NCBI GenBank assembly: GCA_910578785.1
Contig: CAJTSJ010000011.1
Location: 10,612-74,611 of the forward strand
Direction: 5' to 3'
Source of the DNA: an uncultured Muribaculum sp.
GTDB lineage: Bacteria; Bacteroidota; Bacteroidia; Bacteroidales; Muribaculaceae
DNA: 64,000 nt
The first letter of the stretch is position 1. Every line of letters begins with the position of its first letter. The translations under genes were made by a program, and so were the position numbers. The notes under the pieces were generated by a model. The model made no database searches and was not told the DNA's origin. It saw nothing but the letters and a program-made list of their open reading frames with translations. Shown here piece after piece: positions 8,533-18,353 of the stretch.

Positions 8533-9477
8533 ATGAGAATTGTAGACCCCGAACGATTAGCGACAGCATTTCTCGACGAATGGCGCAACGACAAAGACTA
8601 TGTCATAGCCCACACGTCAGGCTCGACAGGCACCCCAAAAGAGATTCACCTGCTGAAATCAGACATGCTCCTTTCGGCCAAGTCCACTTGTCGGATTTTC
8701 GGCATCACGGACAGGTCACGACTGGTGCTCCCGCTATCGACGGACTACATAGCAGGAAAAATGATGGTGGTCCGCTCAATCGTGTCAGGGGCCGAGCTTA
8801 TCGTGGAAAGACCTTCGTCACATCCATTGACTGAAAATTACGGCAAAGTAGACCTGACCGCCATAGTTCCATCGCAAATCGACGGACTGCTCAAATCGCA
8901 AAGCGACATAAGGCAGGTCATCGTCGGAGGAGGGCAAATACCTGCCGACTCCGAACAAAGGCTTATTGACTCACTTATTGACGCCTACGCCACGTATGGC
9001 ATGACCGAGACATGCAGTCATGTTGCACTTAGGAAAATGTCGGAAGAGAGGTTCACAGCCATCGACGGCATAACATTCACTCTCGACCACCGCGGATGCC
9101 TGACAATCAATGCATCTGAGTTTTCGTTCAAGAAGCTTACGACCAACGACATCGCAATGCTTCACGATTCACGGCACTTCACATGGATAGGACGAGCCGA
9201 CAACGTCATCAACTCCGGAGGGGTCAAGCTGCATCCCGAAATCATCGAACGCAGGCTTTCCGCCATAATCCCGTGCCCGTTCTACATAACCGGACGTCGG
9301 AGCGAACGCTGGGGAGAAGAAGCCGTGCTGTATGTGGAAAGCACCGACATCGACAAAAACATAATCATAGAAAAGGCACGCTCGGTACTCGACCGCTACA
9401 GCGTGCCCAAAGAGGTTATTTGTGTGCCGGAATTTCAGCGCACCTATTCCGGCAAGATAAAGCGCGTATTGCTCTGA
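8533..9477 (+). CDS. menE: o-Succinylbenzoate-CoA ligase (short form)
   Basis: 314 residues, short compared with the roughly 450-500 of classical MenE but typical of compact Bacteroidota versions. It activates o-succinylbenzoate with ATP and CoA to feed MenB. AMP-binding superfamily motifs are the P-loop HTSGSTGTPKE (about 28-38), YATYGMTETCSH, WIGRADNVINSGGVKLHP and the C-terminal YSGKIKR with the catalytic lysine. It is the last gene of the pepP-menE unit and ends 12 nt before the convergent Crp/Fnr gene. The order B-C-E runs opposite to reaction order (C, E, B). Confidence 0.9.
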   Translation: MRIVDPERLATAFLDEWRNDKDYVIAHTSGSTGTPKEIHLLKSDMLLSAKSTCRIFGITDRSRLVLPLSTDYIAGKMMVVRSIVSGAELIVERPSSHPLTENYGKVDLTAIVPSQIDGLLKSQSDIRQVIVGGGQIPADSEQRLIDSLIDAYATYGMTETCSHVALRKMSEERFTAIDGITFTLDHRGCLTINASEFSFKKLTTNDIAMLHDSRHFTWIGRADNVINSGGVKLHPEIIERRLSAIIPCPFYITGRRSERWGEEAVLYVESTDIDKNIIIEKARSVLDRYSVPKEVICVPEFQRTYSGKIKRVLL

Positions 9478-9489
9478 CAGAACTCTGCC

Positions 9490-10191
9490 TTATCCGAATT
9501 TGCTGATTTTACGCAACACAGATTCGTTCATAATCTTGATTCGGCGACCGTCGACAATCAGAATTTTTTCATTTACAAATCCCGACAGCGTCCTGATGGC
9601 ATTGGACGTAGTCATATTTGAAAGGTTGGCCAAATCTTCACGCGCCATATAAATCTTCAATGTAGCGTTGTCGTCCTCATAACCGTAGCTGTCACGAAGA
9701 GCTATCAGAGCCTCTGCCAAACGGCCACGGATATGTTTCTGTGTCAGATTGACAATCTTAGTATCCGAACCTCCAAGATTGCGAGAAAGTTCATGGATAA
9801 AGAACCATGCCAGCTTGATATTGTTCTGAATCAATTCTTTGACGACAGACATAGACACACAACCTAATGTCGACGGCTCAAAAGCGGCCGCCGTGCTGAC
9901 GTATGGCTCTTCGGCAAAATAAGCACGATAGCCAAAGTATTGGACAGGACGTATCAGACGCAATATCTGCTGGCGTCCGCCTATTCCATCCTTATATAGT
10001 TTAACCTTTCCTTTCAACAGACACCAGAGATATTCAGGCATCTCCTTTTCAGCATATATAATCTGGTTTTTCTTAAAAGTCTGAGTCGTAAAATTCTCTA
10101 CAATCTTACGTTTCTCATCTCCATCAAGTATCGACCAGAGTTCGGAAAGATCCTCTTGAATTACCTTTTCTAATGTACTTTTCTTAATCAT
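9490..10191 (-). CDS. Crp/Fnr family transcriptional regulator
   Basis: 233 residues. An N-terminal cyclic-nucleotide-binding-like beta roll (about 35-145) is followed by a C-terminal winged helix (about 165-230; MAREDLANLSNMTTSNAIRT is the recognition region). The cysteine cluster that holds the iron-sulfur centre in FNR is absent, and the residues that bind cAMP in CRP are not obvious, so the effector is unknown. Its own promoter lies just upstream. Bacteroidota Crp-like proteins of this type often respond to redox, haem or nitrosative stress; this is background, not evidence for this protein. Confidence 0.85.
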   Translation of the reverse strand: MIKKSTLEKVIQEDLSELWSILDGDEKRKIVENFTTQTFKKNQIIYAEKEMPEYLWCLLKGKVKLYKDGIGGRQQILRLIRPVQYFGYRAYFAEEPYVSTAAAFEPSTLGCVSMSVVKELIQNNIKLAWFFIHELSRNLGGSDTKIVNLTQKHIRGRLAEALIALRDSYGYEDDNATLKIYMAREDLANLSNMTTSNAIRTLSGFVNEKILIVDGRRIKIMNESVLRKISKFG

Positions 10192-10229
10192 TCCAAGTGT
10201 CGTGTAACCATGTTCTACAACATACTTTG

Positions 10230-10260
10230 CAAAGTTATAAATTAAATCCGCACGTCACAC
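10230..10260 (-). promoter_or_regulatory. Promoter of the Crp/Fnr gene
   Basis: On the minus strand, TAACTTTG (10230-10237) lies 20 nt downstream of GTG (10258-10260), a one-base variant of the TTG box. Transcription would start near 10225, about 34 nt before the ATG. Confidence 0.5.
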
Positions 10261-10366
10261 TATAATACGGCATAATTTATCTTCGTTTTAATTATAATTT
10301 TGGTTAATTATTCCTAAAAGGGCAATCGTGCCGTATATACAAAAATGGCAGTACAGAAGCTATTCG

Positions 10367-12850
10367 TCACATCGGATCAACATCATAATATATAATAAGA
10401 GCCTTCATCTGAACGTTCTGCGAGATGTAACTCTCATAGGTAGTGCGCAATATCTCCTTCACTTTTCGCATCGAAGCCTCCGTCTCGACCTTGAGCATTA
10501 TTTTTCTAATGTACAACGACTGGATTCTTGACACATGAGGCTCTTCCGGTCCGTACACGCGGTTACCGAACAACTCCTTAAGCCGCGCCCCATACTGCGA
10601 CGCGGCAGTTATCAGCATCGATTCATCGCGGTGCTTCAGGTAGACATTAATTATTTTAGTGAACGGCGGATAACAGTATTTGCGCCTCTCGTCAAGTTCA
10701 TGCTCATAATAATTTTTATAGTCATGATTCTGCAGATACTGCAGAATCGGATGGTTAGGTTGCGAAGTCTGCACTATCACTTGCCCCTGCTTATAACGAC
10801 GGCCAGCGCGTCCAGACACTTGTTCGAGCATATTGAAAGCGCGTTCGGCTGAACGAAAATCCGGGAAGTTGATTATTGCATCGGCATTCAACACTCCGAC
10901 CACGCTTACGCCGTCAAAGTCAAGACCCTTAGTCACCATCTGAGTGCCTACAAGTATCTGCGCCTTACCTTTCGAAAAGTCAGAGATGATGTTCTCATAC
11001 GAATCCTTGTTGCGCGTAGTGTCAAGGTCCATACGCAGAATCTTCGCATCCTTGAATGTCGAGTCGGCAATATCCTCAATACGTTCCGTTCCGTATCCGT
11101 AGGTCTCTATTGACGGTTCGCGGCATGAGGGACATATAGTCGGCAGTTTATAACTCGCACCGCAATAGTGGCACACCATTTCTCCGGCACGGCGATGGTA
11201 AGTAAGCGACACATCGCAGTTCTGGCATTTAGGCACATAGGCACACTGCTTACAGGTCACAACTGGAGCAAACCCCCTTCGGTTGTGGAACAATATAACC
11301 TGTTCGCCCCGGCCTACTGCCTCACGGGTCTGCACGGTCAGACGTTCTGTCAACAGCCCCGACAACCGTCCCCGCTTCTTTTCCTCACCAATGTCCACCA
11401 CCTCTATACGCGGCAACTTTATATCTTCATATCGCTGAAGCAGTTCGACAAGTCCATACCGGCCGTTTACCGCCTTGTAGTAGGTTTCTATCGACGGAGT
11501 GGCACTTCCAAGCAGAGTCTTGGCCCCATGCATAGACGCAAGCACCATGGCTGTGTCGCGGGCATTATACCTCGGAGCAGGATCGTACTGTTTATAGCTC
11601 GATTCATGCTCTTCGTCCACTATGACCAGCCCGAGTTTTGAGAAAGGAAGAAACACTGACGAACGTGCCCCGATGACAACACATGGCGATGAATCGTGCA
11701 GCAGCCGCTTCCATATATCGACACGCTCGTTGTCGGAGAACTTGGAATGGTATATCACTACCCGGCGTCCGAATACTTTCTGCAGTCTATGTGTCAGCTG
11801 TGTGGTAAGGGCTATTTCAGGTACAAGATACAGAATCTGCATCCCGCGCTTCATCACATAGTCAATCAGATGCAGATATATTTCCGTCTTACCGCTTGAC
11901 GTTACCCCGTGGAGAAGCACAATATCTTTTTGCAGGAACAGTTTGTGTATTTCATCAAGCGCACCGTTCTGTGCATAGCTCAGCTTTGGAAGCTCACCGA
12001 CAGATGTCCCCGGATAGTAAAACCGGTTTATCTCCCTAACAACTATCTCCACTATGCCCTTCGAGGCAAGCGCGGCCACAATGGCCGGGCTCAGACCCGT
12101 CTCTTCAAGCAACTGCGAACGCGGAACCTCGGGAGGCATACCCTCCGCACGGAGTTTATTCAGCTTGTCAAGCAAAGCTATCAGTAACTGCTCCTGTTTT
12201 TTTGCGCCATGGACCGAATCAAAAGCCCGGTGCATGGCATCGTTGTCGTCGCGGTCAACGGCGAGACGCACCCTGACCTCCTTTTTCGAGCGGTAGCGCT
12301 CCACAAGCTTTTCAGACACCATCACGACTTCCTTTTCAACCATACGCTGAATCAGAGTCGCTATGCGCTGCAAGCCGGTCTTTTTCTCAATGTCGGCCAC
12401 AGTCATACGTCCGTTATGGTCGAGCGACTGCGCTATTATCACCTCGCGTTCGCCAAGACGATCGTCGGAAGCTTCTTCATAATCTGGATTAAGCTCGACA
12501 AACGTCTCGCTTTCCACTTTCAGTCCGGCAGGCACAGCGGCCTTATATACATCGCCAACGGCACAAAGATAGTATTCCGATATCCAGTTCCAGAGCTTCA
12601 ACTGCGGATGCTTAAGCACTGCTCCTTCGTCAAGCATGCTTATAATCTCCTTCACTTCAAATCCGACGGGAGCCACAGGAGTTATACCCGACACGATGGC
12701 CGTATAATATTTACGCCGACCGAAAGGCACCACTACACGGCATCCCACGGTAAGCCCCCGCTCCATTTCTTCGGGCACCCCATAAGTAAATGTTCCGTAT
12801 AGGGGCAGAGGAAGTATCACTTCGGCATAAAGTCTATATTTAGGCGACAT
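10367..12850 (-). CDS. priA: Primosomal protein N' (replication restart helicase)
   Basis: 827 residues. PriA reloads the replisome at stalled forks by 3'-5' helicase activity. An N-terminal DNA-binding domain (residues 5-110, with LPLYGTFTYGVPEE) precedes a superfamily 2 helicase core: Walker A GVTSSGKT (about 312-319) and DEEH box (about 410). A zinc-binding insertion (about 532-575) shows paired cysteines in CKQCAYVPKCQNC and CHYCG/CPSC. GTQMVTKGLDF and QVSGRAGR mark the C-terminal helicase lobe. Length exceeds the E. coli protein by about 95 residues. It diverges from the DPP IV gene. Confidence 0.95.
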   Translation of the reverse strand: MSPKYRLYAEVILPLPLYGTFTYGVPEEMERGLTVGCRVVVPFGRRKYYTAIVSGITPVAPVGFEVKEIISMLDEGAVLKHPQLKLWNWISEYYLCAVGDVYKAAVPAGLKVESETFVELNPDYEEASDDRLGEREVIIAQSLDHNGRMTVADIEKKTGLQRIATLIQRMVEKEVVMVSEKLVERYRSKKEVRVRLAVDRDDNDAMHRAFDSVHGAKKQEQLLIALLDKLNKLRAEGMPPEVPRSQLLEETGLSPAIVAALASKGIVEIVVREINRFYYPGTSVGELPKLSYAQNGALDEIHKLFLQKDIVLLHGVTSSGKTEIYLHLIDYVMKRGMQILYLVPEIALTTQLTHRLQKVFGRRVVIYHSKFSDNERVDIWKRLLHDSSPCVVIGARSSVFLPFSKLGLVIVDEEHESSYKQYDPAPRYNARDTAMVLASMHGAKTLLGSATPSIETYYKAVNGRYGLVELLQRYEDIKLPRIEVVDIGEEKKRGRLSGLLTERLTVQTREAVGRGEQVILFHNRRGFAPVVTCKQCAYVPKCQNCDVSLTYHRRAGEMVCHYCGASYKLPTICPSCREPSIETYGYGTERIEDIADSTFKDAKILRMDLDTTRNKDSYENIISDFSKGKAQILVGTQMVTKGLDFDGVSVVGVLNADAIINFPDFRSAERAFNMLEQVSGRAGRRYKQGQVIVQTSQPNHPILQYLQNHDYKNYYEHELDERRKYCYPPFTKIINVYLKHRDESMLITAASQYGARLKELFGNRVYGPEEPHVSRIQSLYIRKIMLKVETEASMRKVKEILRTTYESYISQNVQMKALIIYYDVDPM

Positions 12851-12874
12851 GAGGATTTGTATTAGTTGATGATA

Positions 12875-12905
12875 GTGTAAAGTTACACAAAAATCCGTAT
12901 ATTTG
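12875..12905 (+). promoter_or_regulatory. Promoter of the DPP IV gene
   Basis: GTG (12875-12877), a 20-nt spacer and TATATTTG (12898-12905). The final TTG of the -7 box at 12903 could be misread as a start codon in frame with the gene; the promoter rules it out and supports the ATG at 12936. Confidence 0.5.
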
Positions 12906-12935
12906 TTGACAAATTATATATCCAATCATTTTATC

Positions 12936-15191
12936 ATGTATTTCCATAAACAACTGATTCTTGCTATTGCCGGTTTTAGCGCACTTGCCGTGTCCGCACA
13001 AGGAACGGTCGAAGACTATAACCGCGCTTACTCGCTCCGCGACAAATACAGTTCGCGACATGTATACAACGGTACTGTGACACCATCATGGATCAAAGGC
13101 ACCAATAAGTTCTGGTATGTCGACGAATCGCCTGACGGCCGCAACTACACAGTTATTGATGCCGAAAAAAAATCGCGCTCGGCTATGTTCGACCAAAATT
13201 CTCTCGCCACGGAGCTTTCCAAAGCTACAGGACGCGACATCTCCGGAAAAGACATTCGCCTTGAACGTCTGACAGCAACTCCAAAACTCGACACACTACG
13301 GTTCAACTACAACAACCGGATGTGGATGTACGTCAATAAAAAGAAAGGCTCACTGACCGACCTCGGCGCCGTTCCCGTGCCTCCCGAACGCCCCCACTGG
13401 ATGGTGGTCGACGAAGAGAAAGGCAATTGGCAATATCCATCGCCCGACGGTACAAAAAAAGCCTATGTGAAAGACAATAATGTTTACGTCTATGACATGT
13501 CGACCGGCAAAGAGCGACAGTTGAGCTTCGACGGCACATTGGGCAACTATTATTCGGCATATCTGTCATGGTCGCCCGACAGCAAGAAGGTAGCATCGTG
13601 CCGAATCAGACCCGCCGGCGAAAAGCGCTACGTCTACTATGTCGAATCGTCACCCTCGACACAGCTCCAGCCCATACTCCACAAGCAGGAATATGCCAAA
13701 CCGGGCGACGAACTCCGATTCAAGGTTCCCTGCATCTTCAATGTCGAGACCGGCGAGGCCCTGATACCAGACACTGGACTTTTCGACAAGCAGTATGATC
13801 TTTACGGACCTTCGTGGAACGCCGACAGCAAAGGCATTACGTTTGAATACAACCAACGGGGGCACCAGGTATACCGCGTTCTCGAAATGTCGGCGATAGA
13901 CGGAAGCGTGCGTCCGCTGGTCGAAGAGACCTCCGACAAATATGTAAATTATCCCCGCATCTACCGTCACATGCTCTCCGACAGCAAGAGAATGCTATGG
14001 AGCAGCGAACGCGACAACTGGAACCACCTGTATATGTACGACCGCGCTACCGGTCGTCCCACTCATCAGATTACCAAAGGACAGTGGTACGTGCGCGACA
14101 TAATAAAAGTGGACGAAGCCAACAATAAGATTTATTTCTCGGCCAACGGAGTCAACACCGACGAAGACCCCTACCACATCCGCTACTACTCAATAAACTT
14201 CGACGGCACGGGAATGACCGACCTTACCCCCGACAAAGGCCATCACAAAGCTACATTCTCGCCGGACATGAAATATCTTGTCGATAATTATTCGACCATA
14301 AACGATGCTCCGGTCACAAGACTGCGCGACGCATCTAACGGTAAAGTAATCATGGATGTGGCCAAAGCCGACATTTCTGAACTTACCGAAGCCGGCTGGA
14401 AAGCTCCCGAAGTGTTCGCCGCTCCCGGTCGTGACGGAAAGACATTGATGTGGGGCCTTATATTCCGTCCCACCAACTTCGATCCGAACAAAAAGTATCC
14501 GGTAATCGAATACATCTATCAAGGCCCGGGCGACCACTACGTTCCCAAGTCGTTCCAGTCCTACAACTGGTGGGCCACTTCATTATCGGAACTCGGATTC
14601 ATTGTGGTCATGGTCGACGGCATGGGTACATCGTTCCGCTCACGCGAGTTCGAAAACATCTGCCATCAGAATCTTGTCGACGCCGGACTGCCCGACCATA
14701 TAGCATGGATTAAAGAAGCCGGCAAAAAGTACCCGTATATGGACCTTGACCGCGTAGGCATATTCGGATGCTCTGCAGGAGGCCAGGAATCGACCACCGC
14801 TGTGCTGCATCATCCGGAATTCTATAAGGCCGCGTACTCGGCCTGCGGATGCCACGACAACCGTATGGACAAGATCTGGTGGAATGAACTCTGGCTGGGA
14901 TATCCGCTTAACGATTCCTACAAGAAAGCTTCAAACGTTGAAAACGCACACCTGCTCCAGCGTCCGCTGATGCTCGTGGTAGGCGAAATGGACGACAACG
15001 TCGACCCCGCATCGACAATGCAGGTGGTCAACGCTCTTATCAAAGCCAACAAGGACTTCGAGCTGGTTGTAATACCCGGCGCGCACCATACCATGGGCGA
15101 CGACTTCGGCGAACACAAGCGTTATGACTTCTTCGTCCGCCATCTGCTGGGAGTGAATCCTCCGGCATGGACTGATGTCACCTACAAATAG
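12936..15191 (+). CDS. Secreted S9B prolyl dipeptidyl peptidase (DPP IV-like)
   Basis: 751 residues. A Sec signal peptide (LAIAGFSALAVSAQ, cleavage near residue 21) sends it to the periplasm or outer surface. Residues about 60-480 form the DPP IV-type beta-propeller, and about 500-751 the alpha/beta-hydrolase domain. The catalytic triad is visible: Ser about 612 in FGCSAGGQE, Asp about 686 in MDDNVDP and His about 717 in GAHHTM. Spacing agrees with known Bacteroidales DPP IV enzymes, which release X-Pro dipeptides for amino-acid uptake. The start was set at the ATG that opens the signal peptide. A terminator follows. Confidence 0.92.
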   Translation: MYFHKQLILAIAGFSALAVSAQGTVEDYNRAYSLRDKYSSRHVYNGTVTPSWIKGTNKFWYVDESPDGRNYTVIDAEKKSRSAMFDQNSLATELSKATGRDISGKDIRLERLTATPKLDTLRFNYNNRMWMYVNKKKGSLTDLGAVPVPPERPHWMVVDEEKGNWQYPSPDGTKKAYVKDNNVYVYDMSTGKERQLSFDGTLGNYYSAYLSWSPDSKKVASCRIRPAGEKRYVYYVESSPSTQLQPILHKQEYAKPGDELRFKVPCIFNVETGEALIPDTGLFDKQYDLYGPSWNADSKGITFEYNQRGHQVYRVLEMSAIDGSVRPLVEETSDKYVNYPRIYRHMLSDSKRMLWSSERDNWNHLYMYDRATGRPTHQITKGQWYVRDIIKVDEANNKIYFSANGVNTDEDPYHIRYYSINFDGTGMTDLTPDKGHHKATFSPDMKYLVDNYSTINDAPVTRLRDASNGKVIMDVAKADISELTEAGWKAPEVFAAPGRDGKTLMWGLIFRPTNFDPNKKYPVIEYIYQGPGDHYVPKSFQSYNWWATSLSELGFIVVMVDGMGTSFRSREFENICHQNLVDAGLPDHIAWIKEAGKKYPYMDLDRVGIFGCSAGGQESTTAVLHHPEFYKAAYSACGCHDNRMDKIWWNELWLGYPLNDSYKKASNVENAHLLQRPLMLVVGEMDDNVDPASTMQVVNALIKANKDFELVVIPGAHHTMGDDFGEHKRYDFFVRHLLGVNPPAWTDVTYK

Positions 15192-15222
15192 CAGTCCGAA
15201 CCACCTAAGACAACGATTAACC

Positions 15223-15265
15223 AGCGGGGATTTGTCGCCAAACCGATAATTCCCCGCTCTTTATA
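15223..15265 (+). terminator. Hairpin terminator after the DPP IV gene
   Basis: AGCGGGGA (15223-15230) pairs with TCCCCGCT (15251-15258) across a 20-nt loop, followed by CTTTATAT. Confidence 0.55.
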
Positions 15266-15312
15266 TGTGCGTGCGATAAAATAATGTGGCACACACATGC
15301 GTTACATATAAT

Positions 15313-17295
15313 ATGTGCAAGTATATTAAATTATATTATTTTTGGCTCGCTGTCGCCATGGGATTTGCGCTTTCCGCATGCGGAGGGGCCAAGCTGTCGG
15401 TAGCCAATGAACAGATGGAGCGTGGCGAATACTACGACGCCTCGCGCACATACCGCAAAGTCTACAACAAACTGACCAAACGAGAAGAACGTCCGCAACG
15501 TGGCGAGATAGCATTCAAAATGGCAGAATGCTACCGCCGTCTTAACATGAGCGCACGCGCGTCTGCCGCCTATCAGAACGCCATACGCTACGGCTATCCT
15601 GACTCAATGGCCATGCTCTACCTCGGCCAGACACTCCAGGCCGAAGGCAAATACAAAGAAGCCATAGCCGCATATGAAGACTTTCTGGCGACATCGCCAA
15701 AGGCTTCACGCATAGCCGAAACCGGAATTGCAGGATGCCGCATAGGCGCAAAAGCCAAGGAGAATCCGACGCGCTATGTCGTAAAGAACGCCAAGCTGTT
15801 CAATTCCAGACGTGCAGACTACTCTCCGATGTTCCTCGATAAGTCGCACGATGTGCTGTACTTTACCACCACCAATGAGAAAGTCACAGGGAATCATCGA
15901 AGCGAGATTACCGGAATGAAAAAGAGTGACATCTGGTGGTCCCACAAGAACGAACGCGGCGAATGGATGCGTCCAGAGCCTGTGGAGGGCGAACTTAACA
16001 CTGAGCATGAAGAAGGAATTATGTCATTCTCTCCCGACGGTTCCACGATGTACCTGACCAGGGCACGACGCGAACCGAATGCACATACAGGAGTGGAAAT
16101 ATACACTTCGCAACGTTCCGACGCCAAATGGAGCGCACCCGTAAAATTTGACATCACGGCCGACACGCTGTCCAACTACGGACACCCGGCAGTTTCACCC
16201 GACGGCGAATGGCTATACTTCACGTCAGACATGCCCGGAGGATTCGGAGGCAAGGATATCTGGCGAATCAACCTGAAAGAGAGAGCCGGCTCTCTTGAAA
16301 ATCTCGGCGAATTCATCAACACCGAGGGCGATGAAGAATTTCCCTATGTAAGGTCGGACAGCCTGTTGTACTTCTCGTCAAACGGCCATGCCGGACTCGG
16401 AGGACTTGACATATTCCGTGCCAGGAGAACGCCGTCCGGCGGATGGATGGTCGAGAACATGGGTATACCGGTGAACTCTGCGGCTGATGACTTCGGCATA
16501 ACTTTCGGCGACGGGGAAAGCGGATTTTTCTCGTCAAACAGAACCGACGGACGAGGCTACGACCATATATTCTCCTTCGTGCTTCCAGACCTGAAAATCA
16601 ACATCAGCGGAATGGTGCTCGACAAGGACGAGGAACCTGTGCCGAACTCAATAATCCGAATCATCGGCAACGACGGCTCCAACCAACGCGCCGTAGGCAA
16701 AAGCGACGGCTCATTCTCCTTCCCCCTTCAACGTGGAGTAAAATACGTAATGCTCGCCGGTGCAAGAGGCTATCTGAACGCCAAACAGGAGTTTGAAGCC
16801 GACAATGCAGAAGAAGATGCAGAATACAATGTCGACTTCATTCTCGCATCAATAACAAAGCCCAATGTGGTCGACAACATTTTCTACGATTTTGACAAAG
16901 CCACCCTGCGTCCGGAATCCAAAACAGCACTCGATTCAATAGTGCAAGTGCTTCACGACAATCCCAACGTGACCATTGAGATGGCCTCGCATACCGACCG
17001 CTGGGGATCGGAAGAATACAACATCAATCTGTCGCAAAGACGCGCCCAGTCCGTAATAGACTATCTCATCGAAGCCGGAATCAAACCCGACCGCCTGCAG
17101 CCGCAAGGCTATGGAAAATCACGCCCGAAAGTGATCACCAAGCGCCTGGCCCGCGAATTCCCGCAATTCAAAGAGGGCGACGTCCTGAACGAAGAATACA
17201 TCGAGGCCCTTTCCGAAGAAGACCAGGAGGTAGCCGACCAGATTAACCGACGCACTGAATTTCAAGTTCTCTCCATTGACTATAAAATGTATTAG
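15313..17295 (+). CDS. OmpA-family lipoprotein with TPR, PD40 propeller and carboxypeptidase-regulatory-like domains
   Basis: 660 residues. The ATG at 15313 opens a lipoprotein signal peptide with lipobox LSAC (Cys about 23); an in-frame GTG upstream is ignored. Domains in order: tetratricopeptide repeats (about 30-145), WD40/PD40 propeller blades (about 165-430; repeated SPDG and WLYFTSDMPGG-type blades), a carboxypeptidase-regulatory-like beta sandwich (about 440-515), and an OmpA_C domain (about 530-655; FYDFDKATLRPES, then ASHTDRWGSEEYN and LSQRRAQSV) that should bind peptidoglycan. This is the architecture of PorE/PG1058 of the type IX secretion system, but no other Por gene is in the window. 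The GSCFA gene follows 2 nt later. Confidence 0.88.
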   Translation: MCKYIKLYYFWLAVAMGFALSACGGAKLSVANEQMERGEYYDASRTYRKVYNKLTKREERPQRGEIAFKMAECYRRLNMSARASAAYQNAIRYGYPDSMAMLYLGQTLQAEGKYKEAIAAYEDFLATSPKASRIAETGIAGCRIGAKAKENPTRYVVKNAKLFNSRRADYSPMFLDKSHDVLYFTTTNEKVTGNHRSEITGMKKSDIWWSHKNERGEWMRPEPVEGELNTEHEEGIMSFSPDGSTMYLTRARREPNAHTGVEIYTSQRSDAKWSAPVKFDITADTLSNYGHPAVSPDGEWLYFTSDMPGGFGGKDIWRINLKERAGSLENLGEFINTEGDEEFPYVRSDSLLYFSSNGHAGLGGLDIFRARRTPSGGWMVENMGIPVNSAADDFGITFGDGESGFFSSNRTDGRGYDHIFSFVLPDLKINISGMVLDKDEEPVPNSIIRIIGNDGSNQRAVGKSDGSFSFPLQRGVKYVMLAGARGYLNAKQEFEADNAEEDAEYNVDFILASITKPNVVDNIFYDFDKATLRPESKTALDSIVQVLHDNPNVTIEMASHTDRWGSEEYNINLSQRRAQSVIDYLIEAGIKPDRLQPQGYGKSRPKVITKRLAREFPQFKEGDVLNEEYIEALSEEDQEVADQINRRTEFQVLSIDYKMY

Positions 17296-17297
17296 AC

Positions 17298-18248
17298 ATG
17301 GATTTCCGCACCATTATTCCGCCACTCAAAGGCCACCAGGGACTTGTCGGATACTCCCATTCGACAGTTATGCTTGGTTCATGCTTTACAGACAACGTAG
17401 GTATGCGTCTGCAAAATGCGATGTTCGACTGCAACAGCAATCCCTGCGGCACACTCTACAATCCGGCAAGCATAGCCTCTACCCTGCTTGACATATTGTA
17501 TGAACGACCCTACAATGAGAACGACCTCATCGAATACAACGGGCTATGGCATAGCTTCAGCCATCACTCTAAATTCTCCGGAAACGACAAAGCCGAAGTT
17601 GTGAGGCGAATCAACGAAGCCACAAATGGAGCTATAAAGTCTCTTTCGAATGCTTCAGTGCTGATAATCACATTCGGTACGGCATGGATTTACCGCCTTA
17701 AGGAAGGTAACGGCGTAGTGGCCAACTGCCACAAAATGCCCGCATCCACATTCAACCGCGAGATGCTGTCACCGACACAGATATACGGTTTATGGAAAAA
17801 GATGCTCCGCGAACTGTCTGCACGCTATCCAGAACTTAAGGTCATATTTACGGTCAGTCCTATACGCCATCTGTCGGACGGCGCTCATGCCAACCAGCTC
17901 AGCAAAGCGACACTTCTTGAAGCCGTAGACCGCCTTGTCGACGAATTTCCGAACCAAGCCATTTATTTCCCTGCTTACGAAATCATGATGGACGACCTGC
18001 GCGATTATCGGTTCTACGCCGCCGATATGGTACACCCCTCGGAAGTGGCTGTAGATTATATTTACGACAATTTCTGCCGTTCTTTCATGACCGACGACAC
18101 CATCGCGACATCTAAGCTTTGCGAAGGTCTCACACGCAGACTTAACCACAGAAACCTGCACGGTACAACACCCGACCGCGAATCAATCATAGCATCTTAT
18201 CTGGAAAAGTATCCCGCCCTTGCCTCTATTGTCGCCGGACAGCGTTGA
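17298..18248 (+). CDS. GSCFA family protein (putative SGNH-like esterase)
   Basis: 316 residues. It opens with a family signature, MLGSCFTDNVG (about residues 25-35), the GSCFA motif that resembles the nucleophile block of SGNH hydrolases; a His late in the chain (DMVHPSEVAVDYIYD, about 245-260) would fit the catalytic His block. There is no signal peptide. The family is widespread in Bacteroidota and its substrate is unknown. It is encoded 2 nt after the OmpA-like lipoprotein gene, so the two are surely cotranscribed. A strong hairpin follows. Confidence 0.85.
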   Translation: MDFRTIIPPLKGHQGLVGYSHSTVMLGSCFTDNVGMRLQNAMFDCNSNPCGTLYNPASIASTLLDILYERPYNENDLIEYNGLWHSFSHHSKFSGNDKAEVVRRINEATNGAIKSLSNASVLIITFGTAWIYRLKEGNGVVANCHKMPASTFNREMLSPTQIYGLWKKMLRELSARYPELKVIFTVSPIRHLSDGAHANQLSKATLLEAVDRLVDEFPNQAIYFPAYEIMMDDLRDYRFYAADMVHPSEVAVDYIYDNFCRSFMTDDTIATSKLCEGLTRRLNHRNLHGTTPDRESIIASYLEKYPALASIVAGQR

Positions 18249-18289
18249 TACCATCACGGATATAAAGGAGGCCAATCGCCCGGACATAT

Positions 18290-18334
18290 AAAACCAACGA
18301 GGTCGCGCCGATATGACGCGACCTCGTTGGTTTT
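18290..18334. terminator. Bidirectional terminator between the GSCFA gene and fabH
   Basis: An 18-bp perfect stem (18290-18307 with 18317-18334) and a 9-nt loop. The arms begin with AAAA and end with TTTT, so each strand reads a stem followed by a U-tract. It lies between convergent genes. Confidence 0.9.
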
Positions 18335-18353
18335 ATGATGTAATCTTCAGATT

